A DNA stretch of 64,000 bases from an uncultured Methanobrevibacter sp. (GCF_934746965.1 NZ_CAKVFS010000005.1:131288-195287), one strand, 5' to 3'. Positions 9,383 through 18,658 are shown, counted from the first letter of the stretch. The notes: generated by a model not told the origin, from the letters alone. Numbers and translations: made by a program.

Positions 9383-11347
9383 ATGGTTAAAAAAATATTT
9401 TTCATTTCGATTTTAATATTGGTTCTGTCAGTAAACATAGTTGCTGCTGAAGATACAAATAATACATCTGTAGATGGTGTGTCTCATGAAAATGTATTGG
9501 AGAACATTGAAATTGATTATGTTCAGTTAAATACATCAGATATGTCAGTATTTTCTAAAGGTGAACCTTATAATGTTACCCTTAGTTATGATGATGGAAC
9601 TCCTGTTTTCAATAAAACTATTAGTTTTGAAATTAATGGTGTTAAATATGATAAATTAACTAATAATCAGGGTGTAGCTAGTTTAAATATAAGATTAAAT
9701 CAAGGAACTTATGTTATTTCTACTAGTTTTACTGATGATTATGGTAGGAGTTTAACTCAGCAAAATCATGTTTATGTATCTGATATTAAAGGAACAGTAA
9801 TTCCAGAAAATTTATCAAATATTGAAATCCAAAAAATTATTGATTCTGCAAAAGCAGGTGAGAATATAATTTTTGCGGGTAAAAACTATAATGATATTTC
9901 ATTAACAATATCTAAAAATCCAGTAAATATTTATAGTAATGTTAAATCCATTTTAAATGGAAATTCTAAAAGCCCAGTATTTACAATTAAATCATCTAAA
10001 GCTAGTGGAACTCTCATTTATAATTTGATTATTCAAAAGGGTTCTCATGGTGTTTTAATAGATAGTGCTAATAATATTACTTTACTTAAAAATGATATTG
10101 TTCAAAATGGTTATGGCGTTAGTGTAAATAGTGCTAATAAAGTAGGTATTGTAGGTAATTTAATTTTTGATTCTACTAAATGTGCTGTTTATCTTTATGA
10201 TTCCACTAATACTGATATCTACTCTAATTGTATTTCTAATAATGATGAAGGTATACATTTTGATAAATTTGTTAAGTATACTAATATTTCTAATAATCAG
10301 TTAGTATATAATAAGAATTATGCAATAAATTTTGAAGGATCAGGTCCATACACAACAGTTACTTTTAATAATATTTCATTTAATGAAAATGGAATAAGTG
10401 TCAATTGTGAAGGTGATAAGAAATTATTCATTGAAAACAATGCAATCTTAGATAATGAAGTTAATGGTGTGTATATAGGTGAAGGTTATGTTAAATCTTC
10501 TTCTTCAGAATTATCTGGAATACGTAATAATGTAGTTATGCGTAATGGTGCATTTAATATTCTTGGAAGAGACAGTGATTACAAATCAATTAAACTTGGT
10601 CCAGTTCTTGCAGATGGAAATCATTCTTCTGGAACTAAAGTTTGCTCAAAAATCCAGGCACAATTATTAGGTTTCAATGTTGATCAAATAGGTAATGATA
10701 CTTTAAGTGTAAGTGTAGATGGTATTGAAGCTGATTTCAATGTAAAAATGTCTTTAGATGGTGGTTCAACTTGGATTTATCCAAAATTTAGCAATGGTAA
10801 GGCTCTTATTCATGTTAGTAATAGGGAGGGTAAGGTTGTTTTTGATTATATGAACAGCGATCAAAAAGATTATTCTTATCAATTATCTGATTATAGTCCA
10901 TATGTCAAACCAACTTATCCACAGTCTCCAGTTGATCCAACAAAACCTATTAATCCACCAACTCCTAGCAGTCCTACTGATGAGGATTCAAGTAGTGGAA
11001 ATGGGACTTCAACTGATGGTCGACAAGGTCAAGGTTCTGCAACAAGTTCTGTTAATGGTGGATTTAGTGATGGTTCTTTAAGTGTAGCTGGAAGTAATTC
11101 TGCTTTGGTGTCTTCTTCTTCAACTTCACAAAGTTCTACTTCTGCAAGTCAGATAGGAACAACTTCAAGTCAAACTGTTGAGTCAACTGATGATCCATCT
11201 CAATCTGTCTCAAAAGTAATTGATATTGATGAAGAAGTTGTTAGGATTGCTGGAATAAGTATATTAATATTATTGATAATTGCAGTTATCGGTTTATATT
11301 ATAGAGATGATATAAAATCAATGATTGAAAAGAAAAATGGTAAATAA
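9383..11347 (+). CDS. Membrane-anchored beta-helix surface protein
   Basis: 654 residues from ATG 9383, whose ribosome site AAAGGAGGTGA lies 7 bases upstream. Order: signal peptide (MVKKIFFISILILVLSVNIV, cut near AAA), one Ig-like repeat at about 45-130 (FEINGVKYDKLTNNQGVASL), right-handed beta-helix at about 155-400, a further all-beta part, a Pro/Ser/Thr-rich stalk at about 510-610, then a membrane helix (IAGISILILLIIAVIGLYY) and a short Lys/Arg tail, so the protein is anchored with its bulk outside. Unlike the two neighbouring adhesin-like proteins it has a clear anchor. It reads toward the DUF2162/ExbB/ExbD-like genes about 100 bases downstream, suggesting a working partnership. The ligand is unknown. 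Confidence 0.85.
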   Translation: MVKKIFFISILILVLSVNIVAAEDTNNTSVDGVSHENVLENIEIDYVQLNTSDMSVFSKGEPYNVTLSYDDGTPVFNKTISFEINGVKYDKLTNNQGVASLNIRLNQGTYVISTSFTDDYGRSLTQQNHVYVSDIKGTVIPENLSNIEIQKIIDSAKAGENIIFAGKNYNDISLTISKNPVNIYSNVKSILNGNSKSPVFTIKSSKASGTLIYNLIIQKGSHGVLIDSANNITLLKNDIVQNGYGVSVNSANKVGIVGNLIFDSTKCAVYLYDSTNTDIYSNCISNNDEGIHFDKFVKYTNISNNQLVYNKNYAINFEGSGPYTTVTFNNISFNENGISVNCEGDKKLFIENNAILDNEVNGVYIGEGYVKSSSSELSGIRNNVVMRNGAFNILGRDSDYKSIKLGPVLADGNHSSGTKVCSKIQAQLLGFNVDQIGNDTLSVSVDGIEADFNVKMSLDGGSTWIYPKFSNGKALIHVSNREGKVVFDYMNSDQKDYSYQLSDYSPYVKPTYPQSPVDPTKPINPPTPSSPTDEDSSSGNGTSTDGRQGQGSATSSVNGGFSDGSLSVAGSNSALVSSSSTSQSSTSASQIGTTSSQTVESTDDPSQSVSKVIDIDEEVVRIAGISILILLIIAVIGLYYRDDIKSMIEKKNGK

Positions 11348-11449
11348 CCAATTTTTCTACTTTTTACTTTTTTAAAAACTTTGCGACATGTTTATATATT
11401 CATGTTGTAAATATTATTACTCATAATAAAGAGTTAATGAGCTGTTGAA

Positions 11450-12109
11450 ATGTTAAGTTTATTTGAAGGATATTTATTAATATTTGTTGCATTGTTTGCA
11501 GTTAATATGGGTCTTTTTTTAGGTAATTTTAAAATTAATAATCTAAAAGCAATATCTGTTGCAATAATATCTGGGATTTTGTTAATTGTTGTTAATTATG
11601 TGTCTAGCTATTTTAAAGTGTTGTTTTCATTTTTAACAGGTGATTTTGGATTTTTATTCTTGGTTGTCTCTGTTTTATTATTTGTTTTAACTTGGATTTA
11701 TTTGAAAAAAGAGAATAGCTTGAAAAAAATTACTTGTATAACTACTATTTTATTTTATATTGTTATATTGTGCATAGATTCCCATATTTTTGCATTTTCA
11801 TTGTTTAACAGCTTATTATTAACTTTATTTTTAGTTATAATAATGTTTGTAGTTTATCAACTTTCTAAATTATTACTTTATGCTAAAAGAGAGTATCTCC
11901 TTATTGTTGGGGAGTATATGATTTTAGAATCAATTTTAATTTTTATTTTAGGGTTAACTTACTGGTCTGTTAAAGAATTGGATTATAGTATGTTTAGTTC
12001 TTATTTAATTTTAACTCCAACGTATCAGGTTGTGTATGTTATTATTTTAATAATTTTTATTTTGATTTTAGGATTATATTATAATGATAAACAGTTGAAA
12101 AAAAGATAA
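11450..12109 (+). CDS. Multi-pass membrane protein, DUF2162-like
   Basis: 219 residues, almost entirely hydrophobic, with about six to seven membrane segments. I cannot identify a catalytic motif. Its position directly ahead of an ExbB/TolQ-like gene and a DUF2149-like gene is the context I associate with the DUF2162 putative transporter family in methanogens; the name is from recall and should be treated as provisional. A TATA-like TTTATATATT at 11390-11399 suggests a promoter of its own. There is no strong ribosome site ahead of ATG 11450. If the assignment is right, it would be the membrane component energised by the ExbB-ExbD-like pair. Confidence 0.6.
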   Translation: MLSLFEGYLLIFVALFAVNMGLFLGNFKINNLKAISVAIISGILLIVVNYVSSYFKVLFSFLTGDFGFLFLVVSVLLFVLTWIYLKKENSLKKITCITTILFYIVILCIDSHIFAFSLFNSLLLTLFLVIIMFVVYQLSKLLLYAKREYLLIVGEYMILESILIFILGLTYWSVKELDYSMFSSYLILTPTYQVVYVIILIIFILILGLYYNDKQLKKR

Positions 12110-12119
12110 GAGGTAATTT

Positions 12120-12761
12120 ATGATAATTCAAGGAACTGAAACATTATCCTCATTTATTCATATAATATCTGAGAGTTTATTAACCCCAGTAATGATATTA
12201 CTTGTGATTTTTTTAATTGTTGTAATATTATGTATTGGTGGACTTATTAATGAACGTATTTCAAGAAAACCAATTAGTTCTGAAGATTTAGAAAGCTTAA
12301 TTCGTAATATTTCATTTTCACAGTCTCCAGGTGAAATTGAACAATATGTTAATGAAAGTAATTTATTTGAATACCAGAAAAATGTTCTTATTAAAATAGC
12401 TAATAATCATGATATTGGTTGTGAAGCTAGGAAAGCATTAGCTAGTGAATTGATTTCTGCTGAGGAAACAAAATTAATCAAAAGTACTAATAAAACTGAT
12501 ATTCTTGTAAGGGTTGGCCCTATTTTGGGTCTTTTAGGAACTTTAATTCCTTTAGGTCCAGGTTTAGCAGCTTTAGGTTCTGGAGATATTTTTTCATTAG
12601 CTGAGGCATTAACTGTTGCATTTGATACTACTGTTACTGGTTTAACTATTGGAGCTTTAGCTTATTTAGTATCTAAATTTAAAAAACAATGGTATGAATC
12701 AGATTTAATTAATTTGGAAACTATTGCTGAAGCTGAATTGGAAGTTTTAAATAAAAAGTGA
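12120..12761 (+). CDS. MotA/TolQ/ExbB-type proton channel subunit
   Basis: 213 residues with the three-helix ExbB/TolQ plan: membrane segments near 20-43, 128-152 and 164-184, with a cytoplasmic domain between the first two. The family signature is GPILGLLGTLIPLGPGLAAL followed by LTVAFDTTVTGLTIGALAYL, matching the conserved Gly-Leu-Leu-Gly-Thr and TT-GL core that forms the ion path. Ribosome site GAGGTAAT lies ahead of ATG 12120. It is expected to form a pentameric proton-driven motor with the single-helix partner encoded next. ExbB relatives power outer-membrane import in diderms; this organism should have a single membrane, so the driven partner must differ. Confidence 0.85.
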   Translation: MIIQGTETLSSFIHIISESLLTPVMILLVIFLIVVILCIGGLINERISRKPISSEDLESLIRNISFSQSPGEIEQYVNESNLFEYQKNVLIKIANNHDIGCEARKALASELISAEETKLIKSTNKTDILVRVGPILGLLGTLIPLGPGLAALGSGDIFSLAEALTVAFDTTVTGLTIGALAYLVSKFKKQWYESDLINLETIAEAELEVLNKK

Positions 12762-13066
12762 GTATTATGATTAGGAAAAGACGTAGAATTAGTGAGTCTT
12801 TAGATGATGATCCTATGAGTGGGATATCTAATTTATCTGATGCAATGTTGGTTCTTGCACTTGGATTTTTAATTTTTGCTATCATGGCATTATCTGCAAA
12901 TCCAGAGATGATATCTCAAACACCTACTACTCAGGATGTTTCAAGTGCAGATACATTTGAACAGAATTATACTGATTCTGGTGGTATGGAAAATAGTGGA
13001 TATAGTGAAGTAGGTAAAGTTTATGAAGATCCAACTACTGGTAAGTTAGTAATGGTATCAGGTTAA
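12758..13066 (+). CDS. ExbD/TolR-like single-helix partner (DUF2149-like)
   Basis: 102 residues beginning at a GTG that overlaps the stop of the ExbB-like gene (GTGA); ATG 12767 is an alternative start. A short basic cytoplasmic tail is followed by one membrane helix, NLSDAMLVLALGFLIFAI, at about 25-46. An Asp at position 28 stands at the helix entrance exactly as in ExbD, TolR and MotB, where that residue carries the protons. The outer part is only about 55 residues, Ser/Thr-rich, with no peptidoglycan-binding domain. I recall this family as DUF2149. The likely role is the rotor or axle subunit for the ExbB-like channel. The ExbD analogy is my reading of the helix and gene order. Confidence 0.75.
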   Translation: MSIMIRKRRRISESLDDDPMSGISNLSDAMLVLALGFLIFAIMALSANPEMISQTPTTQDVSSADTFEQNYTDSGGMENSGYSEVGKVYEDPTTGKLVMVSG

Positions 13067-13545
13067 TTTTATCCTTTTCTTTTTTTATATTTTAACAGAG
13101 TATTTTGTTTTATCTATTTTTTAATGCTTTTTTTATTGTTTTAGGTTATTCAAAATTAATCAGGTATAACGAAGTTTATTATTTTGAAATTATTTTAAAA
13201 ATCCTATATTAAATTTTTTATAATTATAAAAAAGACAATATATTATATTATTTTTGATAAATATTTATTTTAAATTTTTATTTGATTTTTTTAGTAATTT
13301 TAATTAATATTTTTCTAAAAAAAGTAGATTTTAACGATATGAAAACTATTTATAATGATTTATCATTATATATACATTTTGTCGGTGGATATATTTAAAG
13401 ATTACTTTTTAAGGGAAATAACAAATCCTTTTTATAATAAAACATATATGTATAGTCATAATACTATGAGTTAAAATTTAAGGGAGATTTCATAGATATT
13501 ATAATATTTTTTTGCAAATGAAAAAATATGATGAGGTTGATATTA
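13067..13545. promoter_or_regulatory. Long AT-rich fdhC leader with candidate operator and TATA boxes
   Basis: About 480 bases without a gene. The first part is T-rich and could end the upstream operon. At 13351-13370 two 9-bp arms (TATAATGAT and ATCATTATA) flank TT and run into a TATA box at 13366-13374, so the symmetric site would cover the promoter. A second TATA-like ACATATATGTATAG lies at 13442-13455. Transcription from either would leave a leader of about 75-150 bases ahead of fdhC. No open frame of note. Confidence 0.5.
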
Positions 13546-14334
13546 ATGAGTTCTTTTAAAAGTCCTGTAGATACAGCAAAAACTGTATCTTCAATAGGTG
13601 GAACAAAAAATTCCGCAAAAGTTCTTAATGTAATATTATTGTCCTTTTTAGCAGGAGCATATATTGCATTTGGTGGATTGTTGGCTGAAGTGGCTAATTC
13701 AGGAATGCTTGCAGCAGGTTGTCCTCTTGGATTATCTAAATTTGTATTTGGTGCTGTGTTCCCTGTTGGTTTAATGCTTGTTGTACTTGCTGGATCAGAA
13801 TTATTCACTGGAAATGTTATGTATATGGTTATGGGTGTTTTAGATGGTAAAGCATCTGTCGGGGGTCTTTGTAAAAATTGGGTCCTCAGTTGGGTATTTA
13901 ACTTTGTAGGTGCTTTATTTGTCGCTTATGTATTAGCATATATGAGTGGTATTGCTACTGATCCTGTAATTGCTGCAGGTGCTACTAAAGTCGCAACTGC
14001 AAAAGTTGGATTATCTTGGGATGTAGCACTCATTAGAGGTATTGGTTGTAATTGGCTTGTTTGTTTAGCTGTATACTTAGCATTAGCATCTGATGATATT
14101 ATTGGTAAAATATTTGGTATATGGTTCCCAATCATGGCATTTGTAACTATTGGATTTGAGCACAGTGTTGCAAATATGTTCTTTATTCCATTAGGTATAT
14201 TCTTAGGTGCTGATGGTGTAACTTGGGCATCTGCTCTTGGAAACATTATTCCTGTAACTATTGGAAATATTATTGGAGCAGCAATATTTGTAGGTTGTAT
14301 TTATTATATAACTTACCTTAAAGATGCAAGTTAG
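13546..14334 (+). CDS. fdhC: Formate transporter of the FNT family
   Basis: 262 residues from ATG 13546. I prefer this start because a GAGGTTGAT ribosome site sits just upstream and the protein then begins MSSFKSPVDTAKTV, as FNT proteins do; the upstream in-frame ATG adds only six residues. Six membrane helices with the FNT pattern, including GAYIAFGGLLAEVA, AGSELFTGN and GFEHSVANMFFIPLG, the last giving the conserved pore-region His. It carries formate into the cell for the formate dehydrogenase encoded directly downstream, in the order fdhC-fdhA-fdhB typical of Methanobacteriales. Confidence 0.95.
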   Translation: MSSFKSPVDTAKTVSSIGGTKNSAKVLNVILLSFLAGAYIAFGGLLAEVANSGMLAAGCPLGLSKFVFGAVFPVGLMLVVLAGSELFTGNVMYMVMGVLDGKASVGGLCKNWVLSWVFNFVGALFVAYVLAYMSGIATDPVIAAGATKVATAKVGLSWDVALIRGIGCNWLVCLAVYLALASDDIIGKIFGIWFPIMAFVTIGFEHSVANMFFIPLGIFLGADGVTWASALGNIIPVTIGNIIGAAIFVGCIYYITYLKDAS

Positions 14335-14354
14335 ATTGTAGAAAACTTTTAAAA

Positions 14355-14378
14355 AATAAGAAGCATATGCTTCTTATT
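14355..14378 (+). terminator. Perfect palindrome between fdhC and fdhA
   Basis: A perfectly self-complementary 24-base sequence lies between the fdhC stop and the fdhA ribosome site, centred on GCATATGC. It would form a 10- to 11-bp hairpin and is followed by an AT-rich but not purely T stretch. Its place inside the operon suggests a leaky terminator or RNA-processing hairpin that sets the ratio of channel to enzyme. Confidence 0.55.
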
Positions 14379-14427
14379 AATATTTAATTTAATATAAAAG
14401 AAATAAAAAAATTTTGGAGATTATAAA

Positions 14428-16485
14428 ATGGTTGAGATTAAATATGTCCCAACAATTTGTCCATACTGTGGTACTGGATGTGGGCTTAACTTCGTTGTAA
14501 AAGATGATAAAATTGTAGGTGTTGAGCCATATAAAAGACACCCTGTAAATGAAGGTAAAGTATGTCCAAAAGGTAACTTTGGATATGAATTTATTAATAG
14601 GGAAGATAGGTTAACATCTCCGTTAATTAAAGAAAATGGAGAGTTTAGGGAAGCGTCATGGGATGAAGCATTAGATTTAGTTGCAAATAAACTTAAAGAA
14701 GTGTCTGATGAAGATCCTAATAAAGTAGGATTTTATGCATGTGCTCGTTCACCAAATGAAAACATTTATATTACTCAAAAATTAGCTAGGGTAGCTTGTG
14801 GTACTCAAAATGTTGATCATTGTGCACGTATATGTCACGGACCTACTGTAGCAGGACTTGCTACTACATTTGGTTCAGGAGCTATGACTAATGGATTTGA
14901 CAGTATTAAAGAAGCAGATTATATATTCTGTATTGGTTCAAATAGTATGGAAGCACATCCATTGTTTGGGCGTAAATTAATACAAGCTCAAAAAAATGGA
15001 GCAAAATTAGTTGTTTTGGATCCTAGATACACACCTACTGCTAAAATTGCAGATGAATATGTTCAATTTGAAACAGGTACTGATGTAGCATTAATGAATG
15101 GTATGATTAAAGTTATTATTGATAATGACTTACAAGATGATGAATTCATTAAAAACAGAACAAAAGGTTTCGATGAACTTAAAGAAACAGTACAAAAATA
15201 CGACCTTGAAACTGTATCTAAAATCACTCATATTTCACCAGAAACTATTGAAGAATTAGCTATTGAATATGCTAAAGCAGATAAAGCAGCTATTGTTTAT
15301 TCATTAGGTATTACTGAACATTCTCATGGAGCAGATAATGTAATGTCTACTGCTAACTTAGCTATGTTAACAGGTAATATTGGAAGACAAGGTACAGGTG
15401 TAAATCCATTAAGAGGACAAAACAATGTACAAGGTGCTTGTGATATGGGTGCATTACCTTCTGACTATGTAGGATACAGAAAAGTAGCAGATCAAGAAAC
15501 TACTGACTGGTTTAATGAGTATTATGGAACAAATCTTCCTGCAAAACCTGGATTAACATTAGTGGAAATGATGAATGCAGCTCACTCAGGTGATTTAAAA
15601 GTATTATATATTCATGGAGAAGACCCAGTACTTTCTGATGCAGACATTCAACATACTAAAGAAGCATTAGGAAACTTAGAAATGTTAGTTGTTCAAGATT
15701 TATTCTTAACTGATACAGCACAATGTGCTGATGTTGTTTTACCTGCAGCAGGTTGGGGTGAACAAGAAGGAACATTTACAAATGGTGAAAGAAGAGTCCA
15801 ATGTTTACATAAAGCTCAAGAACCACCTGAAGGTGCTATGTTAGATTGGAAAATCATGGAAGAAATCGCTGTTAGAATGGGAGTTCCAAGAGAAAAATTC
15901 CACTATGAATCCTCTGAAGAAATCTTTGATGAAATTAGGGAATGTGCACCAATCTTTGCAGGTATGAACCGTGAAAGATTAGATACTCCTGAAGCTCTTC
16001 ACTGGCCATGTCCATCTGTTGATGATCCATGTCAACCATTAATGCACAAAGATAAATTTGCACATCCTGATGGATTAGGTGTATTCCAACCATTGGAACA
16101 CAGAGGTCCTGTAGAAGTTCCTGATGAAGAATATCCATTATTATTAACTACTACAAGGGTTTTATTCCATTATCATGCAGCTATGACTAGAAGATGTAAA
16201 ACTTTAGATAATGAAGTTAAAACAGGATTTATAGAAATAAACACTGAAGATGCAAAAGAATTAGGAATTATCAATAATGAAATAGTTAAAGCTAGTTCCA
16301 GAAGAGGAGAAATTGAAATTCCTGCAAGAGTAACTGATGACATTAAAAAAGGTATTGTAAATATACCTATGCACTTCACTGAATGTGCTGCTAACATGTT
16401 AACTAACTCTGATTCTTTCGATCCAAAATGTAAAATGGTAGAGTTAAAAGCTTGTGCTATTAAAGTAGAAAAAATTGAGGAGTAG
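14428..16485 (+). CDS. fdhA: Formate dehydrogenase, catalytic (alpha) subunit
   Basis: 685 residues, a bis-(molybdopterin guanine dinucleotide) oxidoreductase. An N-terminal [4Fe-4S] motif CPYCGTGCGLNF is completed by CPKGNFG. The metal ligand is Cys in HCARICHGPTVAG near residue 135, the position that is selenocysteine in some formate dehydrogenases. Long cofactor-binding blocks (GSNSMEAHPLFG, GITEHSHGADNV, MGALPSDYVGY) and the C-terminal MopB domain are complete. It oxidises formate to CO2 and passes electrons through the Fe-S centre to FdhB and F420 (or to heterodisulfide reductase). GGAG ribosome site ahead of ATG 14428. fdhB follows 6 bases later. Confidence 0.96.
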   Translation: MVEIKYVPTICPYCGTGCGLNFVVKDDKIVGVEPYKRHPVNEGKVCPKGNFGYEFINREDRLTSPLIKENGEFREASWDEALDLVANKLKEVSDEDPNKVGFYACARSPNENIYITQKLARVACGTQNVDHCARICHGPTVAGLATTFGSGAMTNGFDSIKEADYIFCIGSNSMEAHPLFGRKLIQAQKNGAKLVVLDPRYTPTAKIADEYVQFETGTDVALMNGMIKVIIDNDLQDDEFIKNRTKGFDELKETVQKYDLETVSKITHISPETIEELAIEYAKADKAAIVYSLGITEHSHGADNVMSTANLAMLTGNIGRQGTGVNPLRGQNNVQGACDMGALPSDYVGYRKVADQETTDWFNEYYGTNLPAKPGLTLVEMMNAAHSGDLKVLYIHGEDPVLSDADIQHTKEALGNLEMLVVQDLFLTDTAQCADVVLPAAGWGEQEGTFTNGERRVQCLHKAQEPPEGAMLDWKIMEEIAVRMGVPREKFHYESSEEIFDEIRECAPIFAGMNRERLDTPEALHWPCPSVDDPCQPLMHKDKFAHPDGLGVFQPLEHRGPVEVPDEEYPLLLTTTRVLFHYHAAMTRRCKTLDNEVKTGFIEINTEDAKELGIINNEIVKASSRRGEIEIPARVTDDIKKGIVNIPMHFTECAANMLTNSDSFDPKCKMVELKACAIKVEKIEE

Positions 16486-16491
16486 ATTCAA

Positions 16492-17700
16492 ATGGCTGTA
16501 AAAAATAGTGACATGTATTATGCATATTCTAACAACGAAGCTATTAAAGAAAAAGGAGAATATGGTGGAGTAGTTACAACTATTATGAAATATCTTTTAG
16601 AAAATGATATTGTTGATGGTATTGTAGCTGTAAAAGAAGGAGTTGACTTGTATGATGCAATTCCTTGTCTTATAACTGATCCTGAAGAAGTTATTAAAAC
16701 TGCAGGTTCCATTCACTGCGGTACCGTAAATTTAGCTAGTTTCATATATAAATACTTAGATGGTTGTAGAGATATGAAAATAGCGGTTACTTGCAAACCT
16801 TGTGACGCAATGTCTATAAGGGAATTGATGAAAAAGGGCAAAATCATCGAAGACAATGTCATAATGGTTGGAGTAAATTGTGGTGGAACATTACCTCCGG
16901 TTCCAACCATGCAAATGATTAGAGATGTATATGAGTTAGATCCTAAAGATGTAATTAAAGAAGAAATTGCAAAAGGTAAACTCATTATGGAAACTGCAGA
17001 AGGGGAAACAGGATTTGGTATTGAAGACTTAGAAGAACAAGGAATGGGTAGAAGAGAAAACTGCCAAAGATGTGATTTAAAAATACCAAGTAATGCAGAT
17101 TTAGCATTAGGTAATTGGGGAGTAATAGGTCCTTTAGCTGGAAAAGCTACTTTTGTAGAAGTATTCTCAGATAAAGGTGCAGAAGTCCTTGATAAAGTTG
17201 TTGAATCAGAATTAATCAATGTTGAAGAACCAATTGAAAAAGGAATTGCAATAAGAGATAAAATTAATAATTTCATGCTTTCAGCATCTGCAAAGAAAAA
17301 AGAAGAAGATTATGCTGGCACTACTGGAGATATTATTGATGTATTTAAACAATATGAAGATGAATTCTCTAAATGTATGAAATGTTATGGTTGTCGTGAA
17401 GCATGTCCATTATGTTTCTGTGATGATTGTTGTCTTGAAGCTGAAGGTCCTGAATGGGTACCTGGTGGATACACTCCTGCAGCTCCATTCTTCCATTTAA
17501 CTCGTATGGTACATATGGTAGATTCATGTACTAACTGTGGTCAGTGTAGTGAGGTTTGTCCTTGTGAAATACCTGTAGCTAAAGTATGGAGTACAGTAAA
17601 TAATAAAATCCGTGATACTTATGGTTATCTCCCTGGATTTGATACTGGAGCCCATATTCCACTTACAGAACACAAACCAAAAAATAATTGGAAAAAATAG
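16492..17700 (+). CDS. fdhB: Formate dehydrogenase, F420-binding (beta) subunit
   Basis: 402 residues of the FrhB/FdhB family. The N-terminal part holds the flavin- and F420-binding domain (GEYGGVVTTIMKYLLEND, CKPCDAMSIRELMKKG, ENCQRCDLKIP). The C-terminal third has two ferredoxin-type clusters, CMKCYGCREACPLCFC and CTNCGQCSEVCPCEIP. It carries electrons from FdhA to coenzyme F420. The start ATG 16492 is 6 bases after fdhA, consistent with tight co-translation. Length and motifs are complete. Confidence 0.95.
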   Translation: MAVKNSDMYYAYSNNEAIKEKGEYGGVVTTIMKYLLENDIVDGIVAVKEGVDLYDAIPCLITDPEEVIKTAGSIHCGTVNLASFIYKYLDGCRDMKIAVTCKPCDAMSIRELMKKGKIIEDNVIMVGVNCGGTLPPVPTMQMIRDVYELDPKDVIKEEIAKGKLIMETAEGETGFGIEDLEEQGMGRRENCQRCDLKIPSNADLALGNWGVIGPLAGKATFVEVFSDKGAEVLDKVVESELINVEEPIEKGIAIRDKINNFMLSASAKKKEEDYAGTTGDIIDVFKQYEDEFSKCMKCYGCREACPLCFCDDCCLEAEGPEWVPGGYTPAAPFFHLTRMVHMVDSCTNCGQCSEVCPCEIPVAKVWSTVNNKIRDTYGYLPGFDTGAHIPLTEHKPKNNWKK

Positions 17701-17724
17701 AGTTTTAAACTCTATTTATTTTTT
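17697..17724. terminator. Bidirectional terminator between fdhB and moaA
   Basis: Nine-bp arms ATAGAGTTT and AAACTCTAT (17697-17715) with a one-base loop, followed by TTATTTTTTTT on the plus strand. On the minus strand the same hairpin is followed by six T (AAAAAA at 17692-17697). It can end both the fdh operon and the convergent mobB-moaA operon. Confidence 0.75.
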
Positions 17725-18654
17725 TTAAATAGTATAAGGTTCTCGTTTATTAATTCCTTTTATAAAGATTTCTTTTAATTTTTCATCTGATTCATTTTTA
17801 CGTATATATGAAATTAATTCTACTAGATTATCATTTCTAAGCAAACAGGGTTTTATTTTCCCATCAGGAGTTATTCTTAATCTAGTACAGTTTGCACAAA
17901 AATCGCTGTTGTCAATTGGTTTTACTATTTCGATTTCTCCACCATCAATGAAGTATTTCTTACGATTTTGCATAAAGTCACGTGTTTTAACATCATCACA
18001 GATATTAAGTAATTTTTCACTAATTGAATCTAAATTATAATGGTATTCTTTACTAAATTTTTCATCATCACAATTTTCACTGTTCATTAGTTCAATAAGT
18101 TGAAGTATTATTCTATTTTTTTTACAAAATTCGAACATGTCTTTTACTTCATTTTCGTTTATTCCTTTCATTAAAACCATATTAATTTTAACTGGATAAA
18201 GTCCAACTTCAATTGCTTTTAATACTCCTCTTTTTGCAGAATTGGCTAAATTTTTAGTAGTGATTTTTTTATAGGTTTCAGGATTTAAAGTATCTAAACT
18301 AATATTTACTCTATTTAATCCTGCATCTTTTAGATCTTTAGCATATTTTTCAAGTAATGTCCCGTTTGAAGTAATGGAGATATCTTTAAAATTAAGACTA
18401 GCTATTTTATTTACAATTTCAACTATGTCTTTTCTAAGTAAAGGTTCTCCACCTGAAAGCCTTATTTTTTGAACACCAATATTTTTAGCTATTTTGCAGA
18501 TTCTATAAATTTCATCAGCATTCATTTCATCTTCTGATGTAATCATGCCGTCGTGATGACAATATAAACAATTTTCATTACATCTATTAGTTACTGTAAT
18601 TCTTAAAGAAAGTATAGGTCTTTCATATTTGTCTTTAATAGCAGTTATATTCAT
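17725..18654 (-). CDS. moaA: GTP 3',8-cyclase (molybdopterin step 1)
   Basis: 309 residues, a radical SAM enzyme. The SAM cluster motif is CNENCLYCHH near residue 28; LSGGEPLLRKDI follows. The C-terminal second cluster that binds GTP is CANCTRLRITPDGKIKPC near residue 265. It turns GTP into 3',8-cyclo-GTP, the first step of molybdopterin synthesis, needed by the neighbouring Fdh and Fwd enzymes. It starts 4 bases after the mobB stop and is co-transcribed with it. Slightly shorter than bacterial MoaA (about 330), as is usual in archaea. Confidence 0.93.
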   Translation of the reverse strand: MNITAIKDKYERPILSLRITVTNRCNENCLYCHHDGMITSEDEMNADEIYRICKIAKNIGVQKIRLSGGEPLLRKDIVEIVNKIASLNFKDISITSNGTLLEKYAKDLKDAGLNRVNISLDTLNPETYKKITTKNLANSAKRGVLKAIEVGLYPVKINMVLMKGINENEVKDMFEFCKKNRIILQLIELMNSENCDDEKFSKEYHYNLDSISEKLLNICDDVKTRDFMQNRKKYFIDGGEIEIVKPIDNSDFCANCTRLRITPDGKIKPCLLRNDNLVELISYIRKNESDEKLKEIFIKGINKREPYTI

Positions 18655-18658
18655 AAAA

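Noticed and set aside
16713..17276. 187-codon open frame on the minus strand
   Set aside because: Exactly antisense to fdhB, a complete and well-recognised gene; Ser/Pro/Ile-rich shadow translation.
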